NCBI RefSeq assembly: GCF_011064825.1
Contig: NZ_CP048751.1
Location: forward strand, 310,001 to 374,000
DNA: 64,000 nucleotides
Origin: Brevundimonas mediterranea
GTDB taxonomy: Bacteria > Pseudomonadota > Alphaproteobacteria > Caulobacterales > Caulobacteraceae
Direction of reading: 5' to 3'
Shown here: positions 52,612-62,788 of the stretch, piece by piece
Numbering within the stretch: position 1 is the stretch's first letter
How the letters are laid out: the number at the start of each line of letters is the position of its first letter
Made by a program: the position numbers and the translations under genes
Notes under the pieces: model-generated
Seen by the model: only the letters and a program-made list of their open reading frames with translations
What the model was told of the DNA's origin: nothing
Database searches by the model: none

Positions 52612-54006
52612 ATGACTGCTTCCCCCTCTCCTTCCCCTATTCACGTCATCGGCGGCGGCCTCGCCGGCTCGGAGGCCGCCTGGCAGATCGCCCAGGCCGG
52701 CGTGTCCGTGATCCTGCACGAGATGCGCGGCGTGCCCGGCGTGAAGACCGACGCTCACCAGACCGACGGCCTGGCCGAACTGGTCTGCTCCAACTCCTTC
52801 CGGTCGGACGATTGGGAATACAACGCCGTCGGCCTGCTGCACGCCGAGATGCGGGCGCTGGACTCGATCATCATGGCCTGTGGCGACGTCAATCAGGTGC
52901 CGGCAGGCGGCGCCCTGGCCGTGGACCGCGACGCCTTCTCCGCCGCCGTGACGGCGAAGCTGGCGGCCCACCCGCTGATCACCATCGTCCGCGAAGAGAT
53001 CGCCGGCCTGCCGCCGCAGGAGTGGGACAATGTCATCGTCGCCACTGGCCCCCTGACCTCGCCCGCCCTGGCCGAGGCCATCCTGAAGGCGACGGGCGAG
53101 GAAAGCCTCAGCTTCTTCGACGCCATCGCCCCCATCGTCCATGCCGACAGCATCGATTTCGACATCGCCTGGCGTCAGTCGCGCTATGACAAGGAAGGCC
53201 CGGGCGGAGACGCCGCCGCCTACGTCAACTGCCCGATGGACAAGCCCCAGTACGAGGCCTTCATCGACGCCCTGCTGAACAGCCCCAAGGCCGAGTTCAA
53301 GGACTGGGAGCACGTGCCCTATTTCGACGGCTGCCTGCCGATCGAGGTCATGGCCGAACGCGGCCGCGAGACCCTGCGCCATGGGCCGATGAAGCCGGTC
53401 GGCCTGACCAACCCGCGCGACCCACAGGTTAAGTCATACGCTATCGTCCAACTGCGGCAGGACAATGCGCTGGGTACGTTGTTCAACATGGTCGGCTTCC
53501 AGACCAAGCTGAAGCACGGCGTCCAGGCCGAGGTCTTCCGCATGATCCCTGGCCTCCAGAACGCCCAGTTCGCGCGTCTGGGCGGCCTGCACCGCAACAC
53601 CTATCTGAACAGCCCCCAGCTGCTGGACAAGCAGTTGCGGCTCAAGGCCATGCCCCGCCTACGCTTCGCCGGCCAGGTGACCGGGGTCGAAGGCTATGTC
53701 GAAAGCGCCGCCATGGGCCTGCTGACCGGCCGCCTCGCCGCCGCCCAGGCTCTGGGCCGCGATGTGTCCGCGCCCCCGCCCGAGACCGCCATGGGCGCCC
53801 TGGTCGAGCACATCACCGGCGGACACCTGGAAGGCTCGAAATTCCAGCCGATGAACATCAACTACGGCCTGCTGCCCCCGCTTGAGGCCCCCAAGGTCGA
53901 TGAAGACGGCAAACGCATCCACCCGAAGGAACGCGGCCGGGCCAAGAAGCGGCTGCAGAGCATCCGGGCGATGGAAAGCCTGAAGGCCTGGCGGGACGCG
54001 GGCTAA
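52612..54006 (+). CDS. trmFO: tRNA (uracil(54)-C5)-methyltransferase, folate-dependent
   Basis: A 464-residue flavoprotein making ribothymidine 54 in tRNA with methylene-tetrahydrofolate. The FAD motif [12 protein letters not shown] is at residues 14-25. [10 protein letters not shown] carries the conserved Cys, and [22 protein letters not shown] and [10 protein letters not shown] motifs are typical. Full length. Its stop overlaps the convergent gene's stop by 4 bases. Confidence 0.97.
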   Translation: MTASPSPSPIHVIGGGLAGSEAAWQIAQAGVSVILHEMRGVPGVKTDAHQTDGLAELVCSNSFRSDDWEYNAVGLLHAEMRALDSIIMACGDVNQVPAGGALAVDRDAFSAAVTAKLAAHPLITIVREEIAGLPPQEWDNVIVATGPLTSPALAEAILKATGEESLSFFDAIAPIVHADSIDFDIAWRQSRYDKEGPGGDAAAYVNCPMDKPQYEAFIDALLNSPKAEFKDWEHVPYFDGCLPIEVMAERGRETLRHGPMKPVGLTNPRDPQVKSYAIVQLRQDNALGTLFNMVGFQTKLKHGVQAEVFRMIPGLQNAQFARLGGLHRNTYLNSPQLLDKQLRLKAMPRLRFAGQVTGVEGYVESAAMGLLTGRLAAAQALGRDVSAPPPETAMGALVEHITGGHLEGSKFQPMNINYGLLPPLEAPKVDEDGKRIHPKERGRAKKRLQSIRAMESLKAWRDAG

Positions 54007-54656
54007 ACCCGTCCGCGCACCGTCGCCCAGATCAGTCGCAGGCGCTTGACCGGTTCCGGCTCGTCGGGCGTCGTCAGGGCGGCCGAGGCCACGGCCGGGA
54101 ACCCCTCGGTCGGCAAGCCCTTCAAGGCGGCGTTGGCCTTGGGCCGCGCGGCCTTCGCCTCGTCGGCCCGTCCGACTTGGCCCAGCCCCCGCACCCGCCC
54201 GGCCTCGACCACCTTGTCGGCATGACCCGGACCGGCCAGCACCTGGACCGCCGCCTGCATCGGACCGACGTAGAAGGCGTCCAGGTCATGCGGCTCGCCG
54301 TGGACGCGGCCGATGTGGGCCTCGATCAGGGCGTCGAGGGGGGCGCGGTCCAGGGCGTGGCGGACGACCAGGTCGGTCAGGGCCTCCAGCACCGGATGGC
54401 CCTTGCGGGGGATCCCGGCGAAGACCCCGTCCAGCTGTTCCGCCCACCAAGTGTAGCGCATCTCGGCCAGCAAGGGCTGGGTCACGCGCGCGGGGATCGA
54501 CATCAGCTCGGCCTCGAAGGCGTAGAGCGTGATCAGATCGGCGCGGGCGCGCGCGTCGGCGACCAGGCGGGTGGACAGCCAGCGGTCCAGATCGGCGGCG
54601 CGAACCTGGGCGTCCAGGGTTCCCGCCACCGCCGCCGGATCGGGTTCAGGCGGCAC
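54003..54656 (-). CDS. squalene/phytoene synthase-like protein, NDUFAF6 type
   Basis: A 217-residue protein of the trans-isoprenyl (squalene/phytoene synthase) fold. It lacks the Asp-rich DxxxD substrate motif at the usual place ([15 protein letters not shown] instead of YxxCRxxDDxxDE), and the helix [14 protein letters not shown] follows. This matches the NDUFAF6 group, a complex I assembly factor in mitochondria, more than an active synthase. The GTG at 54656 starts it, overlapping the polyprenyl synthase stop by 11 bases. Role in complex I assembly is inferred; NDUFA12 is also in this window. Confidence 0.78.
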   Translation of the reverse strand: MPPEPDPAAVAGTLDAQVRAADLDRWLSTRLVADARARADLITLYAFEAELMSIPARVTQPLLAEMRYTWWAEQLDGVFAGIPRKGHPVLEALTDLVVRHALDRAPLDALIEAHIGRVHGEPHDLDAFYVGPMQAAVQVLAGPGHADKVVEAGRVRGLGQVGRADEAKAARPKANAALKGLPTEGFPAVASAALTTPDEPEPVKRLRLIWATVRGRV

Positions 54657-55677
54657 GCGAAACGGCAAAATCGGCCAGGTCTTCCAGGGCCGCGCGCCAG
54701 TCCGACGCCGGCAGGACCGAAAGGGCGGCCTTGGCCTGATCGGCGTAGTCGCCGGCCAGATCCAGGGTCGCGCCGATGGCGCCGGAACCAACAACCAGTT
54801 CGCGGGCGCGGGCGAAGTCCTCGGGCGTGCGCTCGCCCTTGGTCACGGTCCGCTCCCAGAAATCGTCCTCGCGACCCCGAGTGCGGGCCACCGCCAGCAG
54901 CAGCGGCAGGGTGGCCTTGCCCTCGTTGAAGTCGTCGCCGGCGTTCTTGCCGAGGGCCTCGGCGGTCGCGCCATAGTCCAGGGCGTCGTCGGCCAGCTGG
55001 AAGGCGATGCCCAGGGCCATGCCGTAGTCGCGCAGGGCGGCGGTCGCGGCGGCGTCTGCCCCGGCGCCCACGGCCCCTGCCTCGGCGGCGGCGGCGAACA
55101 GTTCGGCGGTCTTGGCCGAGATGATCTGCAGATAGGTGGCCTGGTCCAGGTTCAGGTCGTGGGCGCGCGTCAGTTGCAGCACCTCGCCTTCCGAGATCAC
55201 CCGCGACGCCTGGGCCAGGATGCCCAGGGCGCGCATCGAATCGGTCTCGACCATCAGTTCGAAGGCGCGGGCGAACAGGAAGTCGCCGACCAGAACACTG
55301 GTGGGCGCGCCCCAGATCAGGTGGGCCGCGACCTTGCCGCGCCGCAGTTCGGAGGCGTCGACGATGTCGTCGTGCAACAGGGTGGCTGTGTGGATGAACT
55401 CGACCGCGGCGGCCAGCTTCTTCGGCGACAGGATGTCGCCCTCGGTGCCAGAGGCGCGGGCGGCTGCGACGGTCAGCAGGGGCCGCAGGCGCTTGCCCCC
55501 GGCCGAAACCAGGTGTTCGGCCAGTTTGGGGATGATCGGCACATCCGACTGCATCCGATCGATGATCAATGCATCCACCTCGGCCATGTCGGTTCCGGCC
55601 AGCCGGACGAGGGCGTTCACATCCCCCTTCGGACGGGGAGAGGCGGCGAGGACTGCGTCCAAGGGATATTCTTTCAC
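54646..55677 (-). CDS. polyprenyl diphosphate synthase (octaprenyl/decaprenyl type)
   Basis: A 343-residue trans-prenyl diphosphate synthase making the ubiquinone side chain. Both Asp-rich motifs are intact: LLHDDIVDASELRRG and FQLADDALDY. GGKRLRPLLT precedes the first. Long-chain (C40/C50) synthases of this length are of the IspB type; the chain length cannot be read off. The start is taken at the GTG at 55677; the frame is open upstream without a clear site. Overlaps the NDUFAF6-like gene downstream. Confidence 0.9.
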   Translation of the reverse strand: MKEYPLDAVLAASPRPKGDVNALVRLAGTDMAEVDALIIDRMQSDVPIIPKLAEHLVSAGGKRLRPLLTVAAARASGTEGDILSPKKLAAAVEFIHTATLLHDDIVDASELRRGKVAAHLIWGAPTSVLVGDFLFARAFELMVETDSMRALGILAQASRVISEGEVLQLTRAHDLNLDQATYLQIISAKTAELFAAAAEAGAVGAGADAAATAALRDYGMALGIAFQLADDALDYGATAEALGKNAGDDFNEGKATLPLLLAVARTRGREDDFWERTVTKGERTPEDFARARELVVGSGAIGATLDLAGDYADQAKAALSVLPASDWRAALEDLADFAVSRAA

Positions 55678-55792
55678 ACGTCGCGCGACCTGGGCCGCGT
55701 CAGGCAATTCCGACCGCGTCCGCTTGCCGGATCGCGATGCCGCGCACAATGGTGATAGGCCCACGGAGGGTCAAGGAGATTGAGGCTTGGAC

Positions 55793-56542
55793 ATGGCTCC
55801 CGCCGCCCCGGATGTCGTCGAGAACGCTCTTCTGGACGGGCGTGTCCGCCTGCGTCAGCCCGCACGCGGCTATCGGGCGGGCATGGACGCAGCCTTGTTG
55901 GCCGCCGCCGTCGCTCCCCGTTCTGGCGACCGCCTGTTCGAGGCGGGCTGCGGCGCCGGGGCCGTGCTGATGCAGATCGCGGCCCGTCATGCCGGAGTTT
56001 CGCTGACCGGGCTGGAGCGCGATTCGGTCGCCGCTGGCCTCGCGCGCGAGAATGCCGACCTGAATCAATCTGCTGATCGAATCAGGATTTTCGACGGCGA
56101 CGTGGCCGACGGGTTCCGTCCTTTGGACCTGCCCCCGTTCGACTGGGCCGTGTCGAACCCGCCCTTCTTCGACGACCCCGGCGCCCTGCGCGCCCCGGCG
56201 CCCGGCAAACAGGGCGCCTGGATGGCCGACGACGGCCTGTCCGCCTGGACCGGCCTGCTGCTGAAAGCGGTGCGCGAGGGCGGCCGGATCGTGATCATCC
56301 ACCGGGCCGACCGTCTGGCGGACCTGCTGACCCTGCTGGGCGAAAAGGCCGGCTCCTTCGCCATCCGCCCGGTCCAGCCCTTCGCCGACGAACCGGCCAA
56401 ACGCGTGCTGGTCCAAGCGATCAAGACCGGCAAGGCCCCCCTGCGCCTGCTTCCGCCCCTGGTGCTGCACGACCGCTCAGGGGCCAAACACACGCCCGAG
56501 GCCGAGGCGATCCTGCGGGGCGAGGCGGCGCTGGGGTGGTAG
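55793..56542 (+). CDS. tRNA1(Val) N6-adenine methyltransferase-like protein
   Basis: A 249-residue SAM-dependent methyltransferase of the TrmN6/YfiC type. Motif I is LFEAGCGAGAVLMQIA; SNPPFF is the NPPF motif that marks N6-adenine or related N-methylation. RVRLRQPARGYRAGMDAALLAAAV is the typical N-terminal stretch. An in-frame TTG 6 bases earlier could also start it; GAGG favours the ATG at 55793. Specific tRNA target inferred. Confidence 0.85.
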   Translation: MAPAAPDVVENALLDGRVRLRQPARGYRAGMDAALLAAAVAPRSGDRLFEAGCGAGAVLMQIAARHAGVSLTGLERDSVAAGLARENADLNQSADRIRIFDGDVADGFRPLDLPPFDWAVSNPPFFDDPGALRAPAPGKQGAWMADDGLSAWTGLLLKAVREGGRIVIIHRADRLADLLTLLGEKAGSFAIRPVQPFADEPAKRVLVQAIKTGKAPLRLLPPLVLHDRSGAKHTPEAEAILRGEAALGW

Positions 56543-56559
56543 GGTCTGGCGCCCGCGAT

Positions 56560-56708
56560 CTTCCCCCGCTTGCGGGGGAAGTGTCAGGTCGTGGCGCGTA
56601 GCGACACGCCTGACGATGGGGGAAGTCATCTTCTGGACGAGACTTCCCTCTCCGTCGCTGGATCGGCTTCGCCGATCGACGCGACACCTCTCCCGCAAGC
56701 GGGAGAGG
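56560..56708. repeat. palindromic intergenic element with matching end hairpins
   Basis: A 149-base non-coding element built of stem-loops. A perfect hairpin CTTCCCCCGC/GCGGGGGAAG (56560-56581) starts it and a perfect hairpin CCTCTCCCGC/GCGGGAGAGG (56687-56708) ends it. Between are GTCAGGTCGTG...CACGCCTGAC (56583-56614) and GATCGGC/GCCGATC (56661-56677). The two end hairpins are near-copies in inverted orientation, so it looks like a mobile palindromic repeat. No ORF inside. Confidence 0.7.
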
Positions 56709-56722
56709 GTCTATGAAGTTCC

Positions 56723-57505
56723 CTAAATCAAACCCGCCAGCGGCGAGGACGGATCCGCATACATCCGCTTCGGCATCCGCCCCGCCAGATAGGCGTCACG
56801 CCCCGCGATCACCGCATGCTTCATCGCCCGCGCCATGCGGATCGGATCCTTGGCCCCGGCGATTGCGGTGTTCATCAGCACGGCGTCACAGCCCAGCTCC
56901 ATCGCCCGGGTCGCGTCCGAGGCCGTACCCACCCCGGCGTCCACCAGAACCGGCACCTTGGCCTGTTCGACGATGAGGCGGACATTGACCTCGTTCTGGA
57001 TGCCCAGGCCTGAGCCGATCGGCGCGGCGGCGGGCATGATGGCGGCGGCCCCGGCGTCTTCCAGCCGCTTGGCCATCACCACGTCGTCGGTGCAATAGAC
57101 CATGACGTCGAACCCGTCCTTGATCAGCAGGTCCAGCGCCCGCAGCGTCTCGATCATGTCGGGATACAGGTGAGCGGTGTTGGACAGCACCTCCAGCTTG
57201 ACCAGGCTCCAGCCCCCCGCCTCGCGCGCCAGGCGCAGGGTGCGCACCGCGTCCTCGCCGGTGAAACAGCCGGCGGTGTTGGGCAGGAAGGTGAACCGGT
57301 CGGGCTTCACATAGTCGACCAGCATCGGCTGGTTCGGATCGGTCAGGTTCACCCGGCGCACGGCCACGGTCACGATCTCGGCCCCCGCCGCCTCGGCGGC
57401 GGCGGCGTTCTGGGCGTAGTCGGCGTATTTGCCGGTGCCCACGATCAGGCGCGAGGTAAAGGTGCGGCCGGCGACGGACCAAGTGGAGTTGGTTGTATCG
57501 GTCAT
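56723..57505 (-). CDS. thiG: thiazole synthase
   Basis: A 260-residue TIM-barrel enzyme forming thiazole phosphate from DXP, ThiS thiocarboxylate and dehydroglycine. [15 protein letters not shown] is at the N-terminus, VRRVNL carries an active-site stretch, [13 protein letters not shown] includes the Schiff-base Lys (VKLEVL), and [25 protein letters not shown] is the phosphate-binding region. It follows thiS by 61 bases. thiO, giving dehydroglycine, lies far away at 7.3 kb. The open frame further upstream across thiS is not coding. Confidence 0.97.
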   Translation of the reverse strand: MTDTTNSTWSVAGRTFTSRLIVGTGKYADYAQNAAAAEAAGAEIVTVAVRRVNLTDPNQPMLVDYVKPDRFTFLPNTAGCFTGEDAVRTLRLAREAGGWSLVKLEVLSNTAHLYPDMIETLRALDLLIKDGFDVMVYCTDDVVMAKRLEDAGAAAIMPAAAPIGSGLGIQNEVNVRLIVEQAKVPVLVDAGVGTASDATRAMELGCDAVLMNTAIAGAKDPIRMARAMKHAVIAGRDAYLAGRMPKRMYADPSSPLAGLI

Positions 57506-57566
57506 GGGTGGTGACCTAATCCTCCCCGGCCACAAGGGAAAGCGCCGTTGCCGCTTTTGATCGGGA

Positions 57567-57764
57567 TCACCCCCCGCCGACGAACTGGACCAGTTCGATC
57601 CGGTCTCCCTCGGCCAGGGCGGTGACGGCGTGCAGCGACCGGGGCACGATCTCCAGATTACGCTCGACCGCCACCTTGCGGGGGTCCAGCGCCAGTTCCT
57701 GGACCAGGTCCAATATGGTCGCGGCGTAGACTTCGCGTTGATCACCGTTGACTTGAATGCGCAT
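57567..57764 (-). CDS. thiS: sulfur carrier protein ThiS
   Basis: A 65-residue ubiquitin-fold protein ending in GGG, the C-terminus that is adenylated and converted to a thiocarboxylate donor for Thi[27 protein letters not shown] and [14 protein letters not shown] are typical. No CTGAGA-type TPP riboswitch element is visible in the 115 bases before it. Confidence 0.95.
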   Translation of the reverse strand: MRIQVNGDQREVYAATILDLVQELALDPRKVAVERNLEIVPRSLHAVTALAEGDRIELVQFVGGG

Positions 57765-57879
57765 GACGTTAGGTCAACCCGTTTCCACGCTGCGCTTTGA
57801 CCCGCGCCGCGCCTAAGCTACAAGGCCGCCCCTGAACCGTCAGAGGTCGCCCGATTCCGGAGCCTCGATTCGAGAACCG

Positions 57880-58326
57880 ATGTCCGACACGTCCGTCATC
57901 TATGTGCTGAACGGCCCCAATCTCAACCTTCTCGGGGTGAGGGAGCCGGAAATCTATGGTCGCGACACCCTCGCGGACATCGAACAGCGCTGTATGAAGG
58001 CCGCGGGCGACGCCCGGATCGTGTTCCGCCAGACCAACCACGAAGGCGTCCTGGTCGACTGGATCCAGGAGGCGCGTGAGAGCGCGCAAGCCCTGATCAT
58101 CAATCCGGCGGCCTATGGCCACACGTCGGTCGCCCTGCACGACGCATTGAAGACGTTGTCGATCCCGGTGATCGAGCTCCATCTGTCCAATCCGGCGGCG
58201 CGCGAGGCGTTCCGTCATCACTCCTATGTGTCGTCCGCGGCGACCGGCGTCATCGCCGGTTTCGGCGCGGTCGGCTATGAACTGGCCGTCCAGGCGGCTC
58301 TCACCAAGGTTCGGGAACGCGCCTGA
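57880..58326 (+). CDS. aroQ: 3-dehydroquinate dehydratase, type II
   Basis: A 148-residue type II dehydroquinase of the shikimate pathway. Active-site segments are [30 protein letters not shown] and [20 protein letters not shown]. It precedes accB by 47 bases, the common aroQ-accB-accC order of Alphaproteobacteria. The ATG has no strong site nearby, but the family N-terminus fits. Confidence 0.97.
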   Translation: MSDTSVIYVLNGPNLNLLGVREPEIYGRDTLADIEQRCMKAAGDARIVFRQTNHEGVLVDWIQEARESAQALIINPAAYGHTSVALHDALKTLSIPVIELHLSNPAAREAFRHHSYVSSAATGVIAGFGAVGYELAVQAALTKVRERA

Positions 58327-58373
58327 GGGCCGACCCGTTCGCATTCCAAGACGAAAGACAAAGGCGCAACGCA

Positions 58374-58862
58374 ATGGCCGATGACAAGAAACACGCCGAG
58401 ATCGACGCCGCCCTGGTTCGCCAGCTGGCCGAGATCCTGAACGAAACCGACCTGACCGAGGTCGAGGTCGAGCGCGGCGAGCTGCGCATCCGCGTGGCCC
58501 GCGAAATCACCATGCACGCCGCCCCGGTCCAGTACGCCGCCGCCCCCGCTCCGGCCGCTGCGCCCGTGGCCGCCGCTGCGCCGGTCTCCATGCCGTCGGA
58601 CCCGGCCACCATCGTCGCCCGCGCCGGCGAAGAGGTGAAGTCGCCGATGGTCGGCACCGCCTATCTGCAGGCTTCGCCGGAGGCGCCGCCCTTCGTCCAG
58701 CCGGGCGACAAGGTCAAGAAGGGCCAGACCCTGCTGATCGTCGAGGCCATGAAGACCATGAACCCGATCCAGGCCCCGCGCGACGGCGTGGTGGTCGAGA
58801 TCCTGGTCGGCGACGCCCAGCCGGTCGAGTTCGGCGAGCCCCTCGTCCTGCTGGAAGCCTAA
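58374..58862 (+). CDS. accB: acetyl-CoA carboxylase biotin carboxyl carrier protein
   Basis: A 162-residue BCCP. An N-terminal helical domain is followed by an Ala/Pro-rich linker (about residues 55-80) and a C-terminal biotinyl domain with the biotinylated Lys in VEAMKTMN. It works with AccC, 9 bases downstream, and AccA/AccD elsewhere in fatty acid synthesis. Confidence 0.97.
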   Translation: MADDKKHAEIDAALVRQLAEILNETDLTEVEVERGELRIRVAREITMHAAPVQYAAAPAPAAAPVAAAAPVSMPSDPATIVARAGEEVKSPMVGTAYLQASPEAPPFVQPGDKVKKGQTLLIVEAMKTMNPIQAPRDGVVVEILVGDAQPVEFGEPLVLLEA

Positions 58863-58871
58863 GGCGCCCTG

Positions 58872-60224
58872 ATGTTCACCAAAGTCCTGATCGCCAACCG
58901 CGGCGAGATCGCGCTGCGCATCCACCGCGCGTGCAAGGAGATGGGCATCTCCACCGTCGCCGTGCACTCGGAGGCCGACCGCGGCGCCATGTGGGTGCGG
59001 CTGGCCGACGAAAGCGTCTGCATCGGCCCCGCCTCGGCGGCCAAGTCGTATCTGAACATCCCCTCGATCATCGCGGCGGCCGAGATCACCGGCGCCCAGG
59101 CGATCCACCCCGGTTACGGCTTCCTGTCCGAGAACGCCCGCTTCGCCGAGATCGTCGAGGCCCACGGCATGACCTTCATCGGCCCCAAGCCCGAACATAT
59201 CCGGGTCATGGGCGACAAGATCAGCGCCAAACAGACCGTCATGGACGCCGGCATCCCGGTGGTTCCCGGCTCCAAGGGCGAGGTCGAGACCGTCGAGGCG
59301 GCGATCGAGGCCTCCAAGGCCATCGGCTTCCCCCTGATCGTCAAGGCGGCGGCGGGCGGCGGCGGACGGGGCATGAAGGTGGCCCTGACGGCTGATGATC
59401 TGGTCGAGGCGGTGCAGACCGCCCAGTCTGAGGCCAAGGCCGCCTTCGGCAACGGCGCCGTCTATATGGAGCGCTATCTCCAGAAGCCGCGCCACATCGA
59501 GATCCAGGTCATCGCCGACAGCCACGGCAATGTCGTGCACCTGGGCGAACGCGACTGCTCGCTGCAACGCCGTCACCAGAAGGTGCTGGAAGAAGCCCCC
59601 TCGCCCGCCCTGTCGGCCGAGGGTCGCAAGAAGATCGGCGAGACGGTCAACAAGGCCATCGCCGCCATCGGCTATCTGGGCGTCGGCACCATCGAATTCC
59701 TGTGGGAGGACGGCGAGTTCTTCTTCATCGAGATGAACACCCGCCTGCAAGTCGAGCATCCGGTTACGGAAATGATCACCGGCGTCGATCTGGTCCGCGA
59801 ACAGGTCCGCATCGCCGCCGGCCTGCCCCTGTCCTTCACCCAGGAGGACATCAAGTTCCAGGGCCACGCCATCGAGGTGCGGATCAACGCCGAGAACCCG
59901 GAGACCTTCACCCCGTCGCCGGGCAAGATCACCGACTTCCACGCCCCCGGCGGCCTGGGCGTGCGGCTGGATAGCGCCATCTACGCCGGCTATTCGATCC
60001 CGCCCTATTACGACAGCCTGATCGGCAAGCTGATCGTCCACGGCCGCGACCGCGAAGAGGCCATCGCCCGCCTGAAGCGGTCGTTGAACGAGATCGTCAT
60101 CGGCGGCGTCGACACCACCATCCCCCTGTTCCAGAAGCTGTTGCAGGAGCCCGACATCCTGTCCGGCGACTATGACATCCATTGGCTGGAGAAGTGGGCC
60201 GCCCGTCAGAAGGGCGACGCCTGA
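58872..60224 (+). CDS. accC: acetyl-CoA carboxylase biotin carboxylase subunit
   Basis: A 450-residue ATP-grasp biotin carboxylase. It has [20 protein letters not shown] at the N-terminus, the Gly-rich ATP loop [33 protein letters not shown], the catalytic [16 protein letters not shown] segment and the C-terminal domain ending near the usual length (about 450). Directly follows accB. Confidence 0.98.
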   Translation: MFTKVLIANRGEIALRIHRACKEMGISTVAVHSEADRGAMWVRLADESVCIGPASAAKSYLNIPSIIAAAEITGAQAIHPGYGFLSENARFAEIVEAHGMTFIGPKPEHIRVMGDKISAKQTVMDAGIPVVPGSKGEVETVEAAIEASKAIGFPLIVKAAAGGGGRGMKVALTADDLVEAVQTAQSEAKAAFGNGAVYMERYLQKPRHIEIQVIADSHGNVVHLGERDCSLQRRHQKVLEEAPSPALSAEGRKKIGETVNKAIAAIGYLGVGTIEFLWEDGEFFFIEMNTRLQVEHPVTEMITGVDLVREQVRIAAGLPLSFTQEDIKFQGHAIEVRINAENPETFTPSPGKITDFHAPGGLGVRLDSAIYAGYSIPPYYDSLIGKLIVHGRDREEAIARLKRSLNEIVIGGVDTTIPLFQKLLQEPDILSGDYDIHWLEKWAARQKGDA

Positions 60225-60251
60225 CGCCCGCTTGATCAGAGGAACCGGCCC

Positions 60252-61268
60252 ATGCGTATCGCGGTCTTTGCGACCAAGGCCTATGACCGCCGGTTCCTCG
60301 ATCTCGCCAATGCCGACTTCGGCCACGACCTGAGCTGGTTCGAGGCGAGGCTGGACGAGACCACCGCGCCCCTGGCCGACGGTTTCGACGCCGTCTGCGT
60401 CTTCGTCAACGACCGGCTGGACGCCCCCGCCCTGACCCGACTGGCGCAAGGCGGGGTGCGCGCCGTGGCCCTGCGCTGCGCCGGCTATAACAATGTCGAT
60501 CTGCGCGCCGCCGAGGCCCTGGGCCTGACCGTCATCCGCGTGCCGGCCTATTCGCCCGAGGCGGTGGCGGAGTTCACCCTGGGCCTGCTGCTGGCGATGA
60601 ACCGCAACATCCCCCGCGCCTCGGCCCGGGTGCGCGAGAACAACTTCGCCCTGGACGGTCTGATCGGCCGCAACCTGTCGGGCCGGGCGGCCGGGGTCGT
60701 CGGCACGGGCCGCATCGGCGCCTTGGTTGCGCGGGCGCTGAAACTGGGTTTCGGCTGCGAGGTGCTGGCCCATGATGTGGTCGAGGATCCGGCCCTGACC
60801 CAGACCGGCGTCCGCTACGTCGATCGCGAGACCCTGCTGCGCCAGTCCGACATCATCAGCCTGCACTGCCCGCTGACGCCGGACACGCGCCACCTGATCG
60901 ACGGCCCGACACTGGCGGCGGCGCGGCCGCGGGTGATGATCGTCAACACCAGCCGGGGCGCCCTGATCGACACCCAGGCCCTGATCGACGCGCTGAAGAA
61001 CCATCGTGTCGGCGGCGTCGCCCTGGACGTCTATGAGCAGGAAGGCGACCTGTTCTTCGAGGACCTGTCGAACGAGATCATTCAGGACGATGTATTCCAG
61101 CGCCTGCTGACCTTCCCCAATGTCCTGGTCACAGGCCACCAGGCCTTCCTGACCGAAGAAGCGCTGACAGCCATCGCCGTGACCACCCTGTCGGGCCTGA
61201 CCGAGATCGAGGCCGGACGCGTCCCCGCCAATCGCGTCACCGCCGACCAGATCCGCCCCGCCCCATGA
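60252..61268 (+). CDS. D-lactate dehydrogenase family 2-hydroxyacid dehydrogenase
   Basis: A 338-residue D-isomer-specific dehydrogenase, closest to the fermentative D-lactate dehydrogenase LdhA. The NAD-binding loop is GTGRIG. The catalytic set is visible as Arg in [10 protein letters not shown], Glu in DVYEQEGD and His in [22 protein letters not shown] and [14 protein letters not shown] are typical of LdhA. It would interconvert pyruvate and D-lactate. It is inserted between accC and aat, and its stop overlaps the aat start (ATGA), so the two are coupled. Confidence 0.9.
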   Translation: MRIAVFATKAYDRRFLDLANADFGHDLSWFEARLDETTAPLADGFDAVCVFVNDRLDAPALTRLAQGGVRAVALRCAGYNNVDLRAAEALGLTVIRVPAYSPEAVAEFTLGLLLAMNRNIPRASARVRENNFALDGLIGRNLSGRAAGVVGTGRIGALVARALKLGFGCEVLAHDVVEDPALTQTGVRYVDRETLLRQSDIISLHCPLTPDTRHLIDGPTLAAARPRVMIVNTSRGALIDTQALIDALKNHRVGGVALDVYEQEGDLFFEDLSNEIIQDDVFQRLLTFPNVLVTGHQAFLTEEALTAIAVTTLSGLTEIEAGRVPANRVTADQIRPAP

Positions 61269-61951
61269 ACGAGCCCGACTACAGCGCCCAAGGGCCTTCC
61301 GACGGCTTCGGCCCCGAGGACCTGCTGGGGTGCTACGCCCGGGGCGTGTTCCCGATGGCCGATTCGCGCGACGATCCGCGCGTCTTCATCATCGAGCCCG
61401 AGCAGCGCGGCGTCATCCCCCTGGACGGCTTCCACATCCCCACACGCCTGCGCCGCACCGTGCGCGGCGAACCGTTCGAGGTGCGGATCGACACCGCCTT
61501 CGAGGCCGTGCTGGACGGCTGCGCGGCGGCCCAGGGGCCCGAGCGCGAGGACACCTGGATCAACGCGCCGATCCGGCGCCTGTACGCCGCCCTGTTCGCC
61601 CAGGGCTTCGTCCATTCGGTCGAATGCTGGAAGGACGAGCGGCTGGCCGGCGGCCTTTACGGCGTCTCCGTGGGCGGCGCCTTCTTCGGCGAGAGCATGT
61701 TCAGCCGCGAACGCGACGCCTCCAAGGTGGCGCTGGTCCATCTGGTCGCGCGCCTGAGAAAAGGCGGCTGGACCCTGCTGGACGCCCAGTTCCTGACCGA
61801 CCACCTCAGCCAGTTCGGCGCGGTGGAGACGCCCCAGGCGGCCTATCTGCGACGGCTGAAACCCGCGTTGAAGGGGACGGTGGACGAGACCGTCCTGATC
61901 GCGCCGATGACGGGGGCCGAGGCGGTGGACTGGGCCTTAAGACCGGCCTGA
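61265..61951 (+). CDS. aat: leucyl/phenylalanyl-tRNA-protein transferase
   Basis: A 228-residue transferase adding Leu or Phe to N-terminal Lys/Arg of proteins, feeding the N-end-rule pathway with ClpS/ClpAP. Conserved segments are [51 protein letters not shown] and [11 protein letters not shown]. Followed by twin palindromes and then lepB. Confidence 0.95.
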   Translation: MNEPDYSAQGPSDGFGPEDLLGCYARGVFPMADSRDDPRVFIIEPEQRGVIPLDGFHIPTRLRRTVRGEPFEVRIDTAFEAVLDGCAAAQGPEREDTWINAPIRRLYAALFAQGFVHSVECWKDERLAGGLYGVSVGGAFFGESMFSRERDASKVALVHLVARLRKGGWTLLDAQFLTDHLSQFGAVETPQAAYLRRLKPALKGTVDETVLIAPMTGAEAVDWALRPA

Positions 61952-61957
61952 AGCCCT

Positions 61958-61991
61958 GTCCGGACAAGATGGGCGCGGTGTCCGGACAAGG
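61958..61991. promoter_or_regulatory. two identical palindromes 22 bases apart
   Basis: TGTCCGGACAAG occurs at 61958-61969 and again at 61980-61991, each with the perfect palindrome TGTCCGGACA. The 22-base period is two helical turns, suggesting a pair of operator sites for a dimeric regulator of lepB. It is not a LexA (GTTC-N7-GTTC) or CtrA site. Confidence 0.45.
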
Positions 61992-62032
61992 CCGGGCTGG
62001 CTTGCCCGAGAATGCGGCGCCTTGTTGGGCCC

Positions 62033-62788
62033 ATGCCCAAGACCCCATCGCCCCCGACCTCCGCCCTGAATGAAGCCCGCGAAATTGGGAGCGTCCTGCT
62101 CGGCGCCCTGGTCCTGGCGAGCTTGATCCGGATTCTGCTGTTTCAGCCCTTCACCATTCCCTCGTCCTCGATGGAGCCCGGCCTGGTCACCGGCGACTAT
62201 ATCGTCGTGTCCAAATACGCCTATGGCTGGAGCCGGGCCTCCCTGCCCTTCAACCTTCCGGTCTGGAGGGGCCGCCTGTTCGAGCGGCCGGCGGCGCGGG
62301 GCGACGTCGTCGTCTTCCGCCTGCCGCGTGATCCGGAACAGGTCTGGATCAAACGGGTGATCGGCCTGCCCGGCGATAGGGTTCAGGTCCGGGCCGGACA
62401 GGTCTTCGTGAACGGCCGCGCCATAGACCAGACCCGGCAGAGCATCGTCCGCGACCATGACGCGCCCCAGCGGAGCGTGCTGGAAGTCCGCGAAACCCTG
62501 GCCGGCGGCAAGACCTATGTCACCTACGACGGCGGCCCCGATCAGGCCGGCGACGACACGTCGGTCTATCGGGTCCCAGCGGGTCAGTATTTCATGATGG
62601 GCGATAATCGCGACAACTCGCTGGACAGCCGCTGGCCGTCCGCCATCGGCGTCGGCCTGCTGCCGGCCGCGAATATCGTCGGTCGGGCCGAGATCGTCGT
62701 GGCGTCCTGGAAACCCGGCGCCGGCCTGTTCAAGCCCTGGACCTGGCTGAACCTTCAGTGGGGTCGGTTCCTGGCCCCTGTCCGCTAG
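62033..62788 (+). CDS. lepB: signal peptidase I
   Basis: A 251-residue membrane-anchored serine protease that cleaves signal peptides. One N-terminal membrane helix (IGSVLLGALVLASLIRILLF) is followed by FTIPSSSMEPGLVTGDYIVVSKYAYG with the catalytic Ser, WIKRVIGLPGDRV with the catalytic Lys, and MGDNRDNSLDSRW (box E). Two in-frame ATGs (62012, 62033) are possible; the later one is taken. Its stop overlaps the convergent small gene by 4 bases. Confidence 0.95.
   Translation: MPKTPSPPTSALNEAREIGSVLLGALVLASLIRILLFQPFTIPSSSMEPGLVTGDYIVVSKYAYGWSRASLPFNLPVWRGRLFERPAARGDVVVFRLPRDPEQVWIKRVIGLPGDRVQVRAGQVFVNGRAIDQTRQSIVRDHDAPQRSVLEVRETLAGGKTYVTYDGGPDQAGDDTSVYRVPAGQYFMMGDNRDNSLDSRWPSAIGVGLLPAANIVGRAEIVVASWKPGAGLFKPWTWLNLQWGRFLAPVR

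Noticed and set aside
57765..57879. TPP riboswitch upstream of thiS
   Set aside because: No CTGAGA or matching ACC-type element is visible on the minus strand in the gap.
58275..61139. A 954-codon open frame on the minus strand across aroQ, accB, accC and the dehydrogenase
   Set aside because: It is antisense to well-recognised genes, rich in Gly/Asp/Gln/Arg typical of high-GC shadow frames, and matches no family.
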